A stretch of 64,000 bases of DNA from Gloeobacter morelensis MG652769 (GCF_021018745.1 NZ_CP063845.1:4836001-4900000), one strand, 5' to 3'; positions 23,742 through 34,148 are shown, counted from the first letter of the stretch. Notes: generated from the letters alone by a model not told the origin. Translations and numbers: made by a program.

Positions 23742-24257
23742 GTGGCCAAGGATACAGGGATCGGAAGCTATTCATACGCCAACCGCGCCGATCTTCCGGG
23801 CGGGGAGCCGAGCTTCTATGCCAACGCCCCGAAAACGCGCGACGCCTTCGACAACGCCCGCGATCCGCTGATTGCCGAACAGAAGCGCGATCTGGAAAAG
23901 AGCGAAGCGCAGCGCCGCTTTGAACAGAGCCGCCGCACGGACTCTGGCTTGGACCGGGGCTCGGACATGATCCGCCGCGATCAACCCAAGCCCGTCCTGA
24001 AACCTTCGCCTGCGCTCTCGATGGGGCCAGACCGCGCCGCCTTCAACCGCGCTTGGTCGGATGAGCATCGCGCCGCGCGCAAGAAGGACAAACACCAAGG
24101 GGCGGACCCGTTGCCGGAAACCTCCGCTTACACGCCGCCGCTGCAACAGGTGCGCGTCACCTTCGCGTTCCGCGAAATCGAAACGCGCGAAACTTTCACC
24201 GAGTCCCGCCGCCTATCGGCCAAGACCGCGCGCAAGCGCGAAACGCAATCCCGCTAA
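23742..24257 (+). CDS. Unknown basic protein downstream of the coupling protein
   Basis: A 171-residue charged protein, start near MAKDTGIGSYSYANRADLPG, 14 bp after the coupling protein stop; a GTG is used at 23742. Rich in Arg, Asp and Gln (LIAEQKRDLEKSEAQRRFEQ), probably partly disordered. The end (FREIETRETFTESRRLSAKT) is strongly basic. Likely a mobilization accessory factor from context only. Confidence 0.55.
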   Translation: MAKDTGIGSYSYANRADLPGGEPSFYANAPKTRDAFDNARDPLIAEQKRDLEKSEAQRRFEQSRRTDSGLDRGSDMIRRDQPKPVLKPSPALSMGPDRAAFNRAWSDEHRAARKKDKHQGADPLPETSAYTPPLQQVRVTFAFREIETRETFTESRRLSAKTARKRETQSR

Positions 24258-24272
24258 CGAAAGGAGCATCCC

Positions 24273-24680
24273 ATGAACGACCGCAATCATGATCCCGGCC
24301 AACAGCCGCAACAGCAAGAGAGTAACGGACCCGCCGATGTGCTGCGCGATGGCAACATCAAAGCGACCATCTGGAAGAATGAACGCGAGAACGGCCCTTC
24401 GTACAACACCACCTTCGCCCGCACTTGGCAGGATGAAAGCGGTGCATACAGGGATAGTCACTCCTTCTCGGGCACCGAACTCCTGCGCGTCTCCGAACTT
24501 GCGCGCGGCGCTTACGCCCGCACGAACGAACTCCGGCAAGAACATCGGCAGGAGCTTGAAGTCGAAATCACACGCGATGACGAAGACACGCCGCCGCAAG
24601 ATCAGCGCGAAACCTTCAGGTCCAAGCGCGGGGCGCAAGAGCAAGAGGCTCGAAGTCAAACGGTGAGCCGCCGGAAGTAG
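24273..24680 (+). CDS. Small mobilization-region protein, paralogue of the 24826 gene
   Basis: A 135-residue protein whose core (VLRDGNIKATIWKNERENGP, then HSFSGTELLRVSELARGAY) is repeated in the product of the next gene but one (VIRDGVLKATIWENESENGV, HSFSGSELLRVAELARQAY). This core looks like a small beta-sheet plus helix domain, similar to the uncharacterised proteins commonly found next to IME/ICE coupling genes. N- and C-termini are low-complexity (Gln/Glu). Ribosome site GAAAGGAG. Function unknown. Confidence 0.6.
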   Translation: MNDRNHDPGQQPQQQESNGPADVLRDGNIKATIWKNERENGPSYNTTFARTWQDESGAYRDSHSFSGTELLRVSELARGAYARTNELRQEHRQELEVEITRDDEDTPPQDQRETFRSKRGAQEQEARSQTVSRRK

Positions 24681-24749
24681 AGAACATTCACACTAGGAAT
24701 ATTTTCTTGCCATCGAAGAAATGTTCTGGTATTGTTCTCACTAGAAATC

Positions 24750-24796
24750 GGCGGCCCCATTTTGCGTTTTGAGCGCACTGGGGCCGCCTTTTTTTT
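24750..24796 (+). terminator. Rho-independent terminator
   Basis: GGCGGCCCCA, 19-base loop, TGGGGCCGCC and eight T residues (24789-24796). It closes the coupling protein unit before the gene at 24826. Confidence 0.8.
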
Positions 24797-24825
24797 CACC
24801 ACAACATGAAAGGAAAACCCAAACG

Positions 24826-25143
24826 ATGAAGACTCATCCATCGACTGCCAGCCCCAAAAACAAGCCCATCGAAGTCATCCGGGACGGTGTGCTGAAAGCC
24901 ACCATCTGGGAGAACGAAAGCGAGAACGGCGTGATCTACTCGACGACGCTCGCGCGGACCTATCACGCGAACGATGGCTCACTGAAAGACGCACACAGCT
25001 TCTCGGGAAGCGAATTGCTGCGCGTCGCCGAACTCGCGCGCCAAGCCTATGCGGCGGTGAATGCGTATCGCCGCGATCATGCGCCGGAGCCTGAACCTCA
25101 ACATGAAGAGAGCCTGACCGATGCGTATCACAACGCGCTCTAA
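24826..25143 (+). CDS. Small protein, paralogue of the 24273 gene
   Basis: A 105-residue protein starting MKTHPSTASP after AAAGGAAAA. It shares the core domain of its neighbour (KATIWENE, TTLARTYHAN, HSFSGSELLRVAELA). A tandem duplication is the simplest origin. The unit begins directly after a terminator, so this gene and those to the recombinase may have a separate promoter. Confidence 0.6.
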   Translation: MKTHPSTASPKNKPIEVIRDGVLKATIWENESENGVIYSTTLARTYHANDGSLKDAHSFSGSELLRVAELARQAYAAVNAYRRDHAPEPEPQHEESLTDAYHNAL

Positions 25144-25153
25144 CCCGCTCAAA

Positions 25154-25179
25154 GCACGCCCGGAAGGTTCCGGGCGTGC
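25154..25179. other. Perfect 12-bp hairpin without T-run
   Basis: GCACGCCCGGAA, GG, TTCCGGGCGTGC between two same-direction genes, 28 bp before the next ATG. No poly-T, so it is more likely an mRNA-stability or pausing structure, or an operator, than a terminator. Confidence 0.4.
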
Positions 25180-25206
25180 GCCACCCGAACCGCACGGACA
25201 ACCGCC

Positions 25207-25559
25207 ATGACCGACAAGACACCTATCCACGAAAGAGACCCGACGCCGCCTACGCTGGCCATTCAATTCGATGCGCAGGAATTTGCGCACTTCCTCGATG
25301 AGAGCGATCTGACTCACAATCAGAAGCTGGAATACGTCCAGACCATCTGGGGCATCGTGCTGCAATTCATCGACATGGGCTTTGGCATCCATCCGCTTCA
25401 GCAAGCCTGTGGACAGTTTGAGGACGCTGCCCTTCTTTGCGGCGATCCCGATTCGGATGCGTTAGACTCTCCCCATTCAGAATTTTGCAAAGACTTCGAG
25501 CGCGCGGGGCTTTCCCTGTGCCCGAAACGGATTCAACACATGCAGGGAGGGGACACGCC

Positions 25560-25563
<4 letters not shown>
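25207..25563 (+). CDS. Unknown protein coupled to the recombinase
   Basis: A 118-residue acidic protein (IQFDAQEFAHFLDESDLTHN, LEYVQTIWGIVLQFIDMGFG). No motif recognised. Its TGA overlaps the recombinase ATG (ATGA), so the two are cotranslated; a directionality or regulatory factor for excision would fit, though nothing proves it. Confidence 0.6.
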
Positions 25564-27215
<1,652 letters not shown>

Positions 27216-27251
27216 CATAACCCGCCTCCCAGGTGGCTCCCATAGACAAAA

Positions 27252-27279
27252 CCCCACCCGGACTGCATTCCAGGCGGGG
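27252..27279 (-). terminator. Terminator after rpsU
   Basis: Hairpin of CCCC/GGGG plus inner pairs with two mismatches; on the minus strand it is followed by TTTT. It ends the ribosomal/ffh minus-strand group before the tRNA gene. Confidence 0.65.
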
Positions 27280-27299
27280 CCAATGGCAATAAACATAAG

Positions 27300-27473
27300 C
27301 TAGCGGCGGCGCTTGCGGGCCGCTTCGGCTTTGCGCTTGCGGCGGGCGCTCGGCTTTTCGTAGCGCTCGCGGCGCTTGATTTCAGAAAGAATCCCGGCTT
27401 TTTGGATTTTTTTCTTGAAGCGCTTGAGGGCCGACTCGATCGATTCGTTTTCTCCCAGGCGAACCTCGGTCAT
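27300..27473 (-). CDS. rpsU: 30S ribosomal protein bS21
   Basis: A 57-residue basic protein, [20 protein letters not shown], ending in the Arg/Lys-rich tail ([14 protein letters not shown]). Start at 27473 is fixed by AAGGAGG nine bases upstream; in-frame extension upstream is not bS21-like. It is the last gene of the ffh-rpsP-KH-rpsU group. Confidence 0.95.
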   Translation of the reverse strand: MTEVRLGENESIESALKRFKKKIQKAGILSEIKRRERYEKPSARRKRKAEAARKRRR

Positions 27474-27522
27474 CGCTAAATTCACCTCCTTCCCCATGAC
27501 GACGGGCGACCGGTGGCCGCCC

Positions 27523-27792
27523 CTACTCGTAAACTTCCAGACTGACGTCCTGACCGGCAGCCCGGGCCGCGCACTCCAGGACCGTCCGCACGGCGTTGAT
27601 CGTCCGGCCGCCGCGGCCGAACACCCGGCCTTTGTCCGTGGGGGCAAAGGCGACGCGCAGGCGAATCTTGCGACCCCCCAGCGTCGTCTCGGAACTGATG
27701 ACCAGTTTTTCGGGCGTATCGAGCAATGGCTGGATCAAAAAGAGGGCCAGTTCTCGATAATTGGGCGGCTTGTCGGCTTCGGAACTAATCAC
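27523..27792 (-). CDS. khpA: KH-domain RNA-binding protein, KhpA-like
   Basis: About 89 residues with one type II KH domain: [20 protein letters not shown] containing the GxxG loop (GRGG), then [18 protein letters not shown]. KhpA proteins bind RNA in partnership with KhpB and affect ribosome-related and cell-division functions. I chose the GTG at 27792, which overlaps the rpsP stop (GTGATTAG); an ATG at 27822 would overlap rpsP by 38 bp. Position directly after rpsP is the usual one. Confidence 0.88.
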   Translation of the reverse strand: MISSEADKPPNYRELALFLIQPLLDTPEKLVISSETTLGGRKIRLRVAFAPTDKGRVFGRGGRTINAVRTVLECAARAAGQDVSLEVYE

Positions 27793-28072
27793 TGTCGGGC
27801 GTAGAAGAGGACGGGGATGCATAGACCTGGGCGCGCTTCAGCAGGCCCTGGACCGTTTCGGACGGCCGGGCGCCGTGGGAGAGCCACCTGCGGGCGGCCT
27901 CGACGTCGAGGGTGACCTCGGGCAGGCCCTTCTCGGTGTTGGCGCGAGGATCGTAAAAGCCGATTTCCTCGATCACCGCACCGTCGCGGCGGGAGCGCGA
28001 GTCGGTCACCACGATGCGGTAGACCGGCTTTTTCTTGGCGCCAATGCGCTTCAAGCGAATTGCAACAGCGAT
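27785..28072 (-). CDS. rpsP: 30S ribosomal protein bS16, apparent AUC start
   Basis: The body [39 protein letters not shown] is clear bS16. Homologues begin M-(A)-V-x-I-R-L-K-R, so the start should lie at or just before the codons for A-V-A-I-R-L. Here that frame reads ATC GCT GTT GCA ATT CGC TTG, with no ATG, GTG or TTG before the TTG at 28054, which would remove the conserved first strand. A strong AAGGAGGT lies at 28081-28088, nine bases before the ATC (28072). I therefore annotate an ATC start giving 95 residues. A base error in the sequence is the main alternative. Confidence 0.85.
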   Translation of the reverse strand: MAVAIRLKRIGAKKKPVYRIVVTDSRSRRDGAVIEEIGFYDPRANTEKGLPEVTLDVEAARRWLSHGARPSETVQGLLKRAQVYASPSSSTPDSD

Positions 28073-28112
28073 TGCTGTTCACCTCCTTGGTAGGTTACAA
28101 AAAACTCAATTA

Positions 28113-29609
28113 TCACCCAAAACCCTTGCGCTTTTTCTTGCCTTTGCCTTTGGGCGGCTTGGGCGGGTTGGCTCTTCGAGATCCGGAAGCGGACTGTCCG
28201 CGCCAGCCGGGGCCAAAAGCCGGATTGGGACCGGCGCTTTGGGCCGCTCGGCCGCCACCGCCGCCGAACATGCCGCCCAGGCCACCCCCAGGCATGCCGC
28301 CCCCGAAAGGGCCGCCGCCGCCCATCATCTTCATCATCTGGCGCATCTTGCCAAAGTCGTTGAGCAACTTGCCCACGTCTTCGAGGGAGACACCGGAACC
28401 TCTGGAGATGCGGCGCTTGCGCGAGAGATTGATCAGATCCGGGTTGCGCCGCTCTTGAGTGGTCATCGAACCGATCATCGCCTCGGCTTTTTTGAGCTGT
28501 ACCTCGCCCTGGCGAATCTGGTCGTCGCTAATCTTGTTCATGCCGGGGATCATCTTTAGAACACCGCCCAGAGGCCCCATGTTCTTGATCATCCGCATCT
28601 GCTTGATGAAACTTTCGAAGTCGAACTGGCCGGTGAGCAGCTGCTGCTCCATCTTGGCCGCGTCGGCAAAATCGATCTCCTCCTGGGCCTTTTCGACCAG
28701 GGTGAGCACATCGCCCATCCCGAGAATGCGCGAGGCCATCCGCTCGGGATAGAAAGGCTGCAGCGCTTCGACTTTTTCGCCGACGCCCACGAACTTGATG
28801 GGCTGACCGGAGATTTTGCGCACCGAGAGGGCGGCGCCGCCGCGGGTGTCGCCGTCGAGCTTGGTGAGGATGGCCCCGGTAATCCCCAGCCGGTCGTGGA
28901 AGGCGCGGGTGAGGTTGGCCGCCTCCTGACCGGTCATCGCGTCCACGACCAGCAAAATTTCTTCGGGGTCGATGGCCGCCTTGATGCGCTCCAGTTCGGC
29001 CATCATCGCATCGTCGATCGACAGCCGGCCGGCCGTATCGACGATGAGCACGTCGTGGCGGTCCGCGATGGCCCGCTCCAGGGAAGCGCGGGCGATATCG
29101 ACCGGATCGGCCTCCTTGCCCAGGGTAAAGACCGGTACCTTAATTTGGCCGCCCAACGTCTGCAGCTGGTCAATGGCGGCGGGACGGTAGACGTCGGCGG
29201 CGGCCAGCAGCGGCTTCTGACCGTTCTTTTGTAAATAGAGTGCGAGCTTGGCGGAGGCGGTCGTCTTGCCGGTACCCTGCAGACCGGCCATCAGCACCAC
29301 CGCCGGACGACCCTTGGCGCGCGGCTCGGCTAGGGGGACGTTCTGCTCGCCCATCAGGGCGACGAGTTGGTCGTGGACTATCTTGATGAACTGCTGGTCA
29401 GGGGTGACGCCGCTGACGACCTCGGCGCCGAGCGCGTCGTCGCGCACGTCGGCGACGAACTCCTTGGCCACCTGAAAGTTGACATCGGCTTCGAGCAGAG
29501 CGCGGCGCACCTCGCGCAACGCCTCGTCGATATTGCCCTCGGTGATGCGGTCCTGGCCGCGCAGCTTCCGCCAGGCACCTTCAAGCTTTTCACTGAGCGA
29601 TTCGAACAT
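28113..29609 (-). CDS. ffh: Signal recognition particle protein Ffh (SRP54)
   Basis: A 498-residue SRP GTPase. N domain (1-85), G domain with P-loop GLQGTGKTT (about 109-117), ADVYRPAAIDQL, DTAGR and TKLDGDTRGGAAL, and M domain from about 325 with methionine-rich helices (KQMRMIKNMGPLGGVLKMIP) and the RNA-binding RKRRISRGSG. The C-terminus is an unusual glycine-rich and then lysine-rich tail (GGGMPGGGLGG, KGKGKKKRKGFG) beyond the standard M domain. It targets nascent membrane proteins to FtsY and the translocon. First gene of the group with rpsP, 40 bp upstream of the rpsP ribosome site. Confidence 0.96.
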   Translation of the reverse strand: MFESLSEKLEGAWRKLRGQDRITEGNIDEALREVRRALLEADVNFQVAKEFVADVRDDALGAEVVSGVTPDQQFIKIVHDQLVALMGEQNVPLAEPRAKGRPAVVLMAGLQGTGKTTASAKLALYLQKNGQKPLLAAADVYRPAAIDQLQTLGGQIKVPVFTLGKEADPVDIARASLERAIADRHDVLIVDTAGRLSIDDAMMAELERIKAAIDPEEILLVVDAMTGQEAANLTRAFHDRLGITGAILTKLDGDTRGGAALSVRKISGQPIKFVGVGEKVEALQPFYPERMASRILGMGDVLTLVEKAQEEIDFADAAKMEQQLLTGQFDFESFIKQMRMIKNMGPLGGVLKMIPGMNKISDDQIRQGEVQLKKAEAMIGSMTTQERRNPDLINLSRKRRISRGSGVSLEDVGKLLNDFGKMRQMMKMMGGGGPFGGGMPGGGLGGMFGGGGGRAAQSAGPNPAFGPGWRGQSASGSRRANPPKPPKGKGKKKRKGFG

Positions 29610-29819
29610 GATCTTTGCAGCACGGACCGCCAGTATCGCACGGGAAAAAACCGCTCAGCAAGTCCCGCGCTCCCCGACACCCCCGCAAAGCCCTCAAGCG
29701 CCGCAACGGGACGAGCGCAACCGTCTCCTCATCTCCAGGCTTATTTCAGCTGGGGGAGGTAAGCCCGGTTCTCAATTTTTAAGATGCAAACAAGGACAAT
29801 CGATTCGAGAGGAAAAGCA

Positions 29820-29981
29820 ATGTTGAATCTGCTCTGGCTTGTGGTCGTCTTGATGGTCATTGCTGCCCTACTGGGCTTTGGCGGCGTTGTCTCCTCGCTT
29901 CAAAGCGTCGCCTGGTTTTTGATTGTGGCCGCCGTTGTGCTGGCCGTAGTGGGCTTTGTCACCGGCCGCCGCGCACTGTGA
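29820..29981 (+). CDS. UPF0391/DUF1328 small membrane protein
   Basis: A 53-residue protein, two TM helices (LLWLVVVLMVIAALLGFGGV and VAWFLIVAAVVLAVVGFVTG), the YtjA/UPF0391 layout with GFGG at the turn. Start after GAGAGGAAAAGCA. Function unknown; homologues are often stress-induced. It is monocistronic between ffh and the heptose kinase gene. Confidence 0.85.
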   Translation: MLNLLWLVVVLMVIAALLGFGGVVSSLQSVAWFLIVAAVVLAVVGFVTGRRAL

Positions 29982-30145
29982 ATCCACAGGTTCTGTGTCC
30001 CCGGCCCTGCCGGAGTAAACCGAACACACCTTCGTCGATTCGCAACATTCTGATAGAAAGTCAGTCATAGATTCGTCCATAGCGGGCTTTTGATGCCGCC
30101 GTTTGCGCCGCGCCGCGGGCGTGGTAGATTTGTCTGAGTTTTGGG

Positions 30146-31159
30146 GTGGGCCGTTTGAGCCTCAGAGACGATTTGCATCGCCTGATCGATCGCTTTACCG
30201 GTCGGCGGGTGCTGGTGGTGGGGGATCTGACCCTTGACGAATTTATGACCGGGCTTGCGGAGCGCATCTCGCGCGAGGGACCGGTGCTCATCTTGCGCCA
30301 CGAACACACCCGCCAAGTCCCTGGAGGGGCCGCCAATGCCGCCTACAACCTCGCCCGGCTTGGAGCGCAGGTGGCGCTCGCCGGGGTCATCGGTCAGGAC
30401 AGCCAGGCGGGAGCCCTCACAACCTTACTCACCGGGGCCGGCATCGACGTGAGCGGCCTGGTGGTGGATCCAGAGCGTCCGACCGTCACCAAGACCCGCA
30501 TCGCAGCCCACAGCCGCCAGTCGGTCACCCAGCAGGTGGTGCGCATCGACCGCAAATCCGACCGGCCACTGCCGCCGCCACTGGCCCGGCAACTGGCCGA
30601 GCGCATTGGTGCATTGGCCGGCAGCTGCGCCGCCGTCGTCTGCTCCGACTACTCCGAAGGCGTATTCTGCGACAAGACGATCGCTGCGTCTCTTCTGCAC
30701 CCGTGCGTGGTCGTCGATACCCACCTGCAACTGGAGCGCTACCAGGGTGCCACGGTATTTACACCCAATCTGCCGGAGGCGGAGGCGGCAGTAGGCTATG
30801 CGATCCAGGATGCGGATACGCTGGGGCGGGCGGGGCAGGAGCTGCTCGTCCGCACCGGTGCCCGGCACGTGCTCATCACCCGCGGTGAAGAAGGCATGAG
30901 CTTGTTTAGCGCCGGGGAGGCCGAGGCGCGGCACATCCCGGCCTTTAACCGCACGCAGGTTTTCGATGTGACCGGTGCGGGCGACACGGTGGTAGCGGCC
31001 TTCACCCTGGCACTGGTGAGCGGCGGCAGCGCTTACCAGGCAACGATCCTGGGCAACCTGGCCGCGAGCATCGTCGTGCGCCGCTTTGGCACCGCCACCA
31101 CCCGCCCCGACGAACTGCACGCCCACCTCGAGGAGCTGGAGTGGACGAGCGGGTTTTGA
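30146..31159 (+). CDS. rfaE1: PfkB-family heptose-7-phosphate kinase (HldE kinase domain)
   Basis: A 337-residue ribokinase-fold enzyme: VLVVGDLTLDEFM at the N-terminus, PGGAANAAYNLARLG substrate loop, C-terminal DVTGAGDTVVAAFTLAL with the catalytic aspartate and anion hole. RISREGPVLILRHE is specific for RfaE/HldE kinases, which phosphorylate D-glycero-D-manno-heptose 7-phosphate for LPS inner core and S-layer heptose. Start GTG at 30146. The stop overlaps the start of the nucleotidyltransferase gene (31141), so the two HldE activities are on separate, overlapping genes rather than fused. Confidence 0.88.
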   Translation: MGRLSLRDDLHRLIDRFTGRRVLVVGDLTLDEFMTGLAERISREGPVLILRHEHTRQVPGGAANAAYNLARLGAQVALAGVIGQDSQAGALTTLLTGAGIDVSGLVVDPERPTVTKTRIAAHSRQSVTQQVVRIDRKSDRPLPPPLARQLAERIGALAGSCAAVVCSDYSEGVFCDKTIAASLLHPCVVVDTHLQLERYQGATVFTPNLPEAEAAVGYAIQDADTLGRAGQELLVRTGARHVLITRGEEGMSLFSAGEAEARHIPAFNRTQVFDVTGAGDTVVAAFTLALVSGGSAYQATILGNLAASIVVRRFGTATTRPDELHAHLEELEWTSGF

Positions 31160-31626
31160 GCGTCGAGGCGCTCCAGCAGCTTCTTGCAGCCGAGCCCGAG
31201 CGCTGGCGTCCGCTGGTGCTCACCAACGGCTGCTTCGACATCCTGCATGCGGGCCACGTCCATTACCTGGCCCAGGCGCGCGCCCTGGGACGCACCCTGG
31301 TGGTGGGCCTCAACAGCGACAGCTCCGTGCGCCGCCTCAAGGGCGAGTCGCGCCCCCTCAATGGCGAGGGTGAACGGGCGGCGGTGCTGGCGGCCCTGCG
31401 CGCAGTCGATGCCGTCATCATTTTTGCCGAACCGACCGCCGCCGAACTGGTGGCGGCTTTGCGCCCCGACATCTACGTCAAAGGCGGCGATTACACCGCT
31501 GAGACGCTGCCGGAAGCGGCGGCGGTGGCAGCCGTGGGCGGTCGAGTGGAACTGATTGCGTTGGTCTGGAAAACATCGACCACCGCCATCGTCGAGCGCA
31601 TCCGCAGACCCGGCCCATCAATCTAG
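31141..31626 (+). CDS. rfaE2: Heptose-1-phosphate adenylyltransferase (HldE C-terminal domain)
   Basis: A 161-residue cytidylyltransferase-fold protein: LVLTNGCFDILHAGHVHYLA with the HxGH nucleotide-binding motif, LVVGLNSDSSVRRLKGESRP, and the end VWKTSTTAIVERIR (the KTSTT signature of RfaE2). It activates heptose 1-phosphate with a nucleotide. GTG start inside the end of the kinase gene (19-bp overlap). Its 3' end overlaps the convergent phosphatase gene by 9 bp. Confidence 0.9.
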   Translation: MDERVLSVEALQQLLAAEPERWRPLVLTNGCFDILHAGHVHYLAQARALGRTLVVGLNSDSSVRRLKGESRPLNGEGERAAVLAALRAVDAVIIFAEPTAAELVAALRPDIYVKGGDYTAETLPEAAAVAAVGGRVELIALVWKTSTTAIVERIRRPGPSI

Positions 31627-32508
31627 CTGTTCGACTTGCGAGAGCACATCCGGCAACAACTTGCACCAACTGCCGTGGGTGACGCCGTTGTCGGCAATAA
31701 GACCGCCCCACAGGTGCAAGTCCGGCTGGTTGTAGAGCAAATCGCCGCCGTCGAAATGGCTCATCGCACCGCCCGCCTCAGTCAAGACGATCTGCGGCGC
31801 AGCGAGATCCCAGTCGCAGGGGGCGCTGCGCCCCGAGAGCCCCACGTACATCTCCGCCTCACCTGCGGCGATGGCACACAGTTTGCAGCCCAAGCCGCCA
31901 TGGACGATGCGCTCCCTTTTCGGTAGCCGCGCCAAGAGCGCGTCGAGCCGCCAGTCGCGGTGGACGCGGCTCACGATAATCCGGCACTGGTCAAGCTGGC
32001 TGATCTGGCTGACCTGCAGGCGTTCGCGCACCCCGGCGCGGTTCTCAGAGTAAGCCCCACACCCTTTGCGGGCAAAGTAGACGCGCTCGCGCACCGGCCA
32101 GGCCACCGCCGCCAGGACCGGTCGGCCCGATTCCACCAGCGCGATGTGCACAGCAAATTCGCCCGTATGGTCGATAAAATCGCGCGTACCGTCGAGCGGG
32201 TCCACCACCCACAAATAAGGGCGCTCGAAGCGCTCCAGGCCGCCGATCGTCTCCTCGCTCAAGTACGCAAACGCTTCGTTGCCGCAGGCAGAACGCAACT
32301 CACTCAAAATAAAGCGGTCGGCGGCCAGATCCGCGTCGGTGACCGGGCCGCCGTTTTTCTGGCGAATCTTGAGCGGACGTCTGTAATAGTCCAGCAAAAT
32401 ATCCGCCGCCCCCCACGCCGTGCGCCGGGCCACTTCAAGCAGGTATTCGGGCGACCTTTGCACGGGAGCCATCTGGGTGAACGGTGGATTCAGCCCTCCA
32501 GAGGTCAT
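31618..32508 (-). CDS. cysQ: CysQ-like 3'(2'),5'-bisphosphate nucleotidase / inositol phosphatase family
   Basis: A 296-residue Mg-dependent phosphatase: YLSEET (about 82-87), WVVDPLDGTRDFI (about 99-111) and CDWDLAAPQIVLTEAGG (about 231-247) are the three metal and substrate motifs of the IMPase/CysQ superfamily. The likely substrate is PAP from sulfate assimilation, but inositol 1-phosphate or fructose 1,6-bisphosphate cannot be excluded. Convergent with the heptose genes. First ten residues are uncertain; M13 is another start. Confidence 0.85.
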   Translation of the reverse strand: MTSGGLNPPFTQMAPVQRSPEYLLEVARRTAWGAADILLDYYRRPLKIRQKNGGPVTDADLAADRFILSELRSACGNEAFAYLSEETIGGLERFERPYLWVVDPLDGTRDFIDHTGEFAVHIALVESGRPVLAAVAWPVRERVYFARKGCGAYSENRAGVRERLQVSQISQLDQCRIIVSRVHRDWRLDALLARLPKRERIVHGGLGCKLCAIAAGEAEMYVGLSGRSAPCDWDLAAPQIVLTEAGGAMSHFDGGDLLYNQPDLHLWGGLIADNGVTHGSWCKLLPDVLSQVEQLD

Positions 32509-32540
32509 AATAACGGCGATGTCCCGATTCTGGTCAGCCC

Positions 32541-32861
32541 ATGGCCCCCGCGCGCCCCGCCTTTCCCGATCCGCTGCCTGTCGAGCTTGAACCTGTCTGC
32601 GAGGCGCTGTTGGCCATTGCCGAAAAGCGCCGGGGCAACGCCGTCGAACTGCTGCAGATGCTGCGGTTTTTAGAGAATTTCCACCACTGGCTGCGCGACA
32701 CCTACTACATGGAAGCGCTGCCCACCAATCGCCAGGAACTATTCGACCTGCTGATGCAGATGGAACAGCAGGGCAACTGGCCGAATCTGCCGCGCACGCA
32801 GTTGCGCTCGCTTCTAGCCCGCCTCACCCAGAGCGGTCCGATGGGCGAGGACCCCCATTAG
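32541..32861 (+). CDS. Conserved-looking helical protein
   Basis: A 106-residue helical protein (GNAVELLQMLRFLENFHHWL, NRQELFDLLMQMEQQGNWPN). No signal peptide or motif. It is divergent from the phosphatase gene with a 32-bp gap, so the promoters overlap. Function unknown. Confidence 0.6.
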   Translation: MAPARPAFPDPLPVELEPVCEALLAIAEKRRGNAVELLQMLRFLENFHHWLRDTYYMEALPTNRQELFDLLMQMEQQGNWPNLPRTQLRSLLARLTQSGPMGEDPH

Positions 32862-32879
32862 GAACTGCCTGCCGCAGAT

Positions 32880-34148
32880 TTAGGGCAGCACTTGAAAATG
32901 CTTGGCACTGCTGGCGTTGCCGCCGGGGGTGACGACGGTGATTGGACCGCTGGCCGCCCCGGTGGGCACCACCACGCGCACAGAACGGCTGGAGACCGAG
33001 GTCGGAGTGCTCGACACGCCGCCGAATTTGACCGCGGTGGTGCCCTCCAGGCTGCTGCCGCGGAGGGTCACCCGGGTACCGACTGTGCCGGAGGTGGGGC
33101 TGAAGCTCGTCACCACGGGCAAAGGCTGTGGCGGCGGCGCAGCGTCGCCGTCCGAGAAACAGGCCCAGTCGCGCGCGTAGGACAGGGCTTCGTCGGTGGT
33201 CGGGGCGGTGTGGGGGTTCTCAACAGGGATGGTGATTTTGACCCAGTCGTTGTTGGGCTGGGTCTCGCTGGTCGATGGCACCATGCCCAAAGCGGCGAAG
33301 TTGGTGGTGATCTTCTCGTAGCCGTCCTCATCCTCGTGGACGATGCCCTTGAGCGAGGCGGTCGGTGTCTTCCAGGCGCCTTCGCTCAGCCAGGCGGCCG
33401 GGACGATCACCCCCGGGTCGTCGAAGGCATCTTTTTCGGTGACGGTGTCCTCCGGCGAGGCCATAAAGCACACCCGCTCAGTCAGAAAATCCCGCCCGAT
33501 ATAGCCCGCGTGGCCGCCCCCCTGGCTGCCGCCCCCGACGCGCACCTGGCTCCAGTCGACCGCAGTGCCCGCGAAGGCTGCCGGCAGGGCCGATGCCGGC
33601 TCGAAGTTCTCCTCCAAAAAATCCACCAGCGCGTCCATGCGGTTCAAGATGCTGTTGGCTGTGTTTACACTCACCTCCGGCGAAACCGCGTTGCCGTAGA
33701 TGACCTCCTGGCGCGCGAGCCCGTAGCAGGCGCTGTCGCCGCCGCACAACTGGCCGATCGTCTCCGGGTTGGCGTAAGCGAGGGCAATAAACAGAAAGTT
33801 GCGCGCCAGGGCATCTTCGAGAATCTGTCCCACGGAGTACCCGCCCGTGGCCTGATCGTAGGGTCTGGCCCCCGAACCCATCAAGTGCACGTAGACCCCC
33901 TGAATCCGGGTCGGATCGCCCGGAATGCCGACCACGTGATAGCCGTAACCTTTGCTGCTGGAACCGGCGTCTTGGATGGCCGGGTCGGTACGGCTCGGCT
34001 GGATGACGCAGCCGATGCCGCCGGTGACCGTCCGCTGGGTGTAACTGCCGGTTGGACACTCGGCCGCCCAGGCGCTTGAACTCATAAAAATACAGCAAAA
34101 TACTATAAAGCCGCGCAGCAAGCCGGCGGCCAGTGAAGCATCGTTCAT
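32880..34148 (-). CDS. Secreted alpha/beta hydrolase with C-terminal IPT/TIG domain
   Basis: A 422-residue exported protein. Signal peptide LLRGFIVFCCIFMSSSAWAA (about 10-29). The catalytic part (about 45-330) has GVYVHLMGSGARPYD, a GGGSQGG nucleophile-type elbow, and late acid/His regions, similar to the BPSS1187-type hydrolases. Residues about 345-422 (VTSFSPTSGTVGTRVTLRGS...) are an immunoglobulin-like IPT/TIG domain. Cysteines (CPTG, CVIQP, CGGDSACYG) suggest disulfides outside the cytoplasm. Substrate unknown. Starts upstream of 34148 add a non-signal sequence. Confidence 0.75.
   Translation of the reverse strand: MNDASLAAGLLRGFIVFCCIFMSSSAWAAECPTGSYTQRTVTGGIGCVIQPSRTDPAIQDAGSSSKGYGYHVVGIPGDPTRIQGVYVHLMGSGARPYDQATGGYSVGQILEDALARNFLFIALAYANPETIGQLCGGDSACYGLARQEVIYGNAVSPEVSVNTANSILNRMDALVDFLEENFEPASALPAAFAGTAVDWSQVRVGGGSQGGGHAGYIGRDFLTERVCFMASPEDTVTEKDAFDDPGVIVPAAWLSEGAWKTPTASLKGIVHEDEDGYEKITTNFAALGMVPSTSETQPNNDWVKITIPVENPHTAPTTDEALSYARDWACFSDGDAAPPPQPLPVVTSFSPTSGTVGTRVTLRGSSLEGTTAVKFGGVSSTPTSVSSRSVRVVVPTGAASGPITVVTPGGNASSAKHFQVLP

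Noticed and set aside
27300-27647. Longer rpsU frame
   Set aside because: bS21 begins at 27473 after AAGGAGG; the extension overlaps the KH gene.
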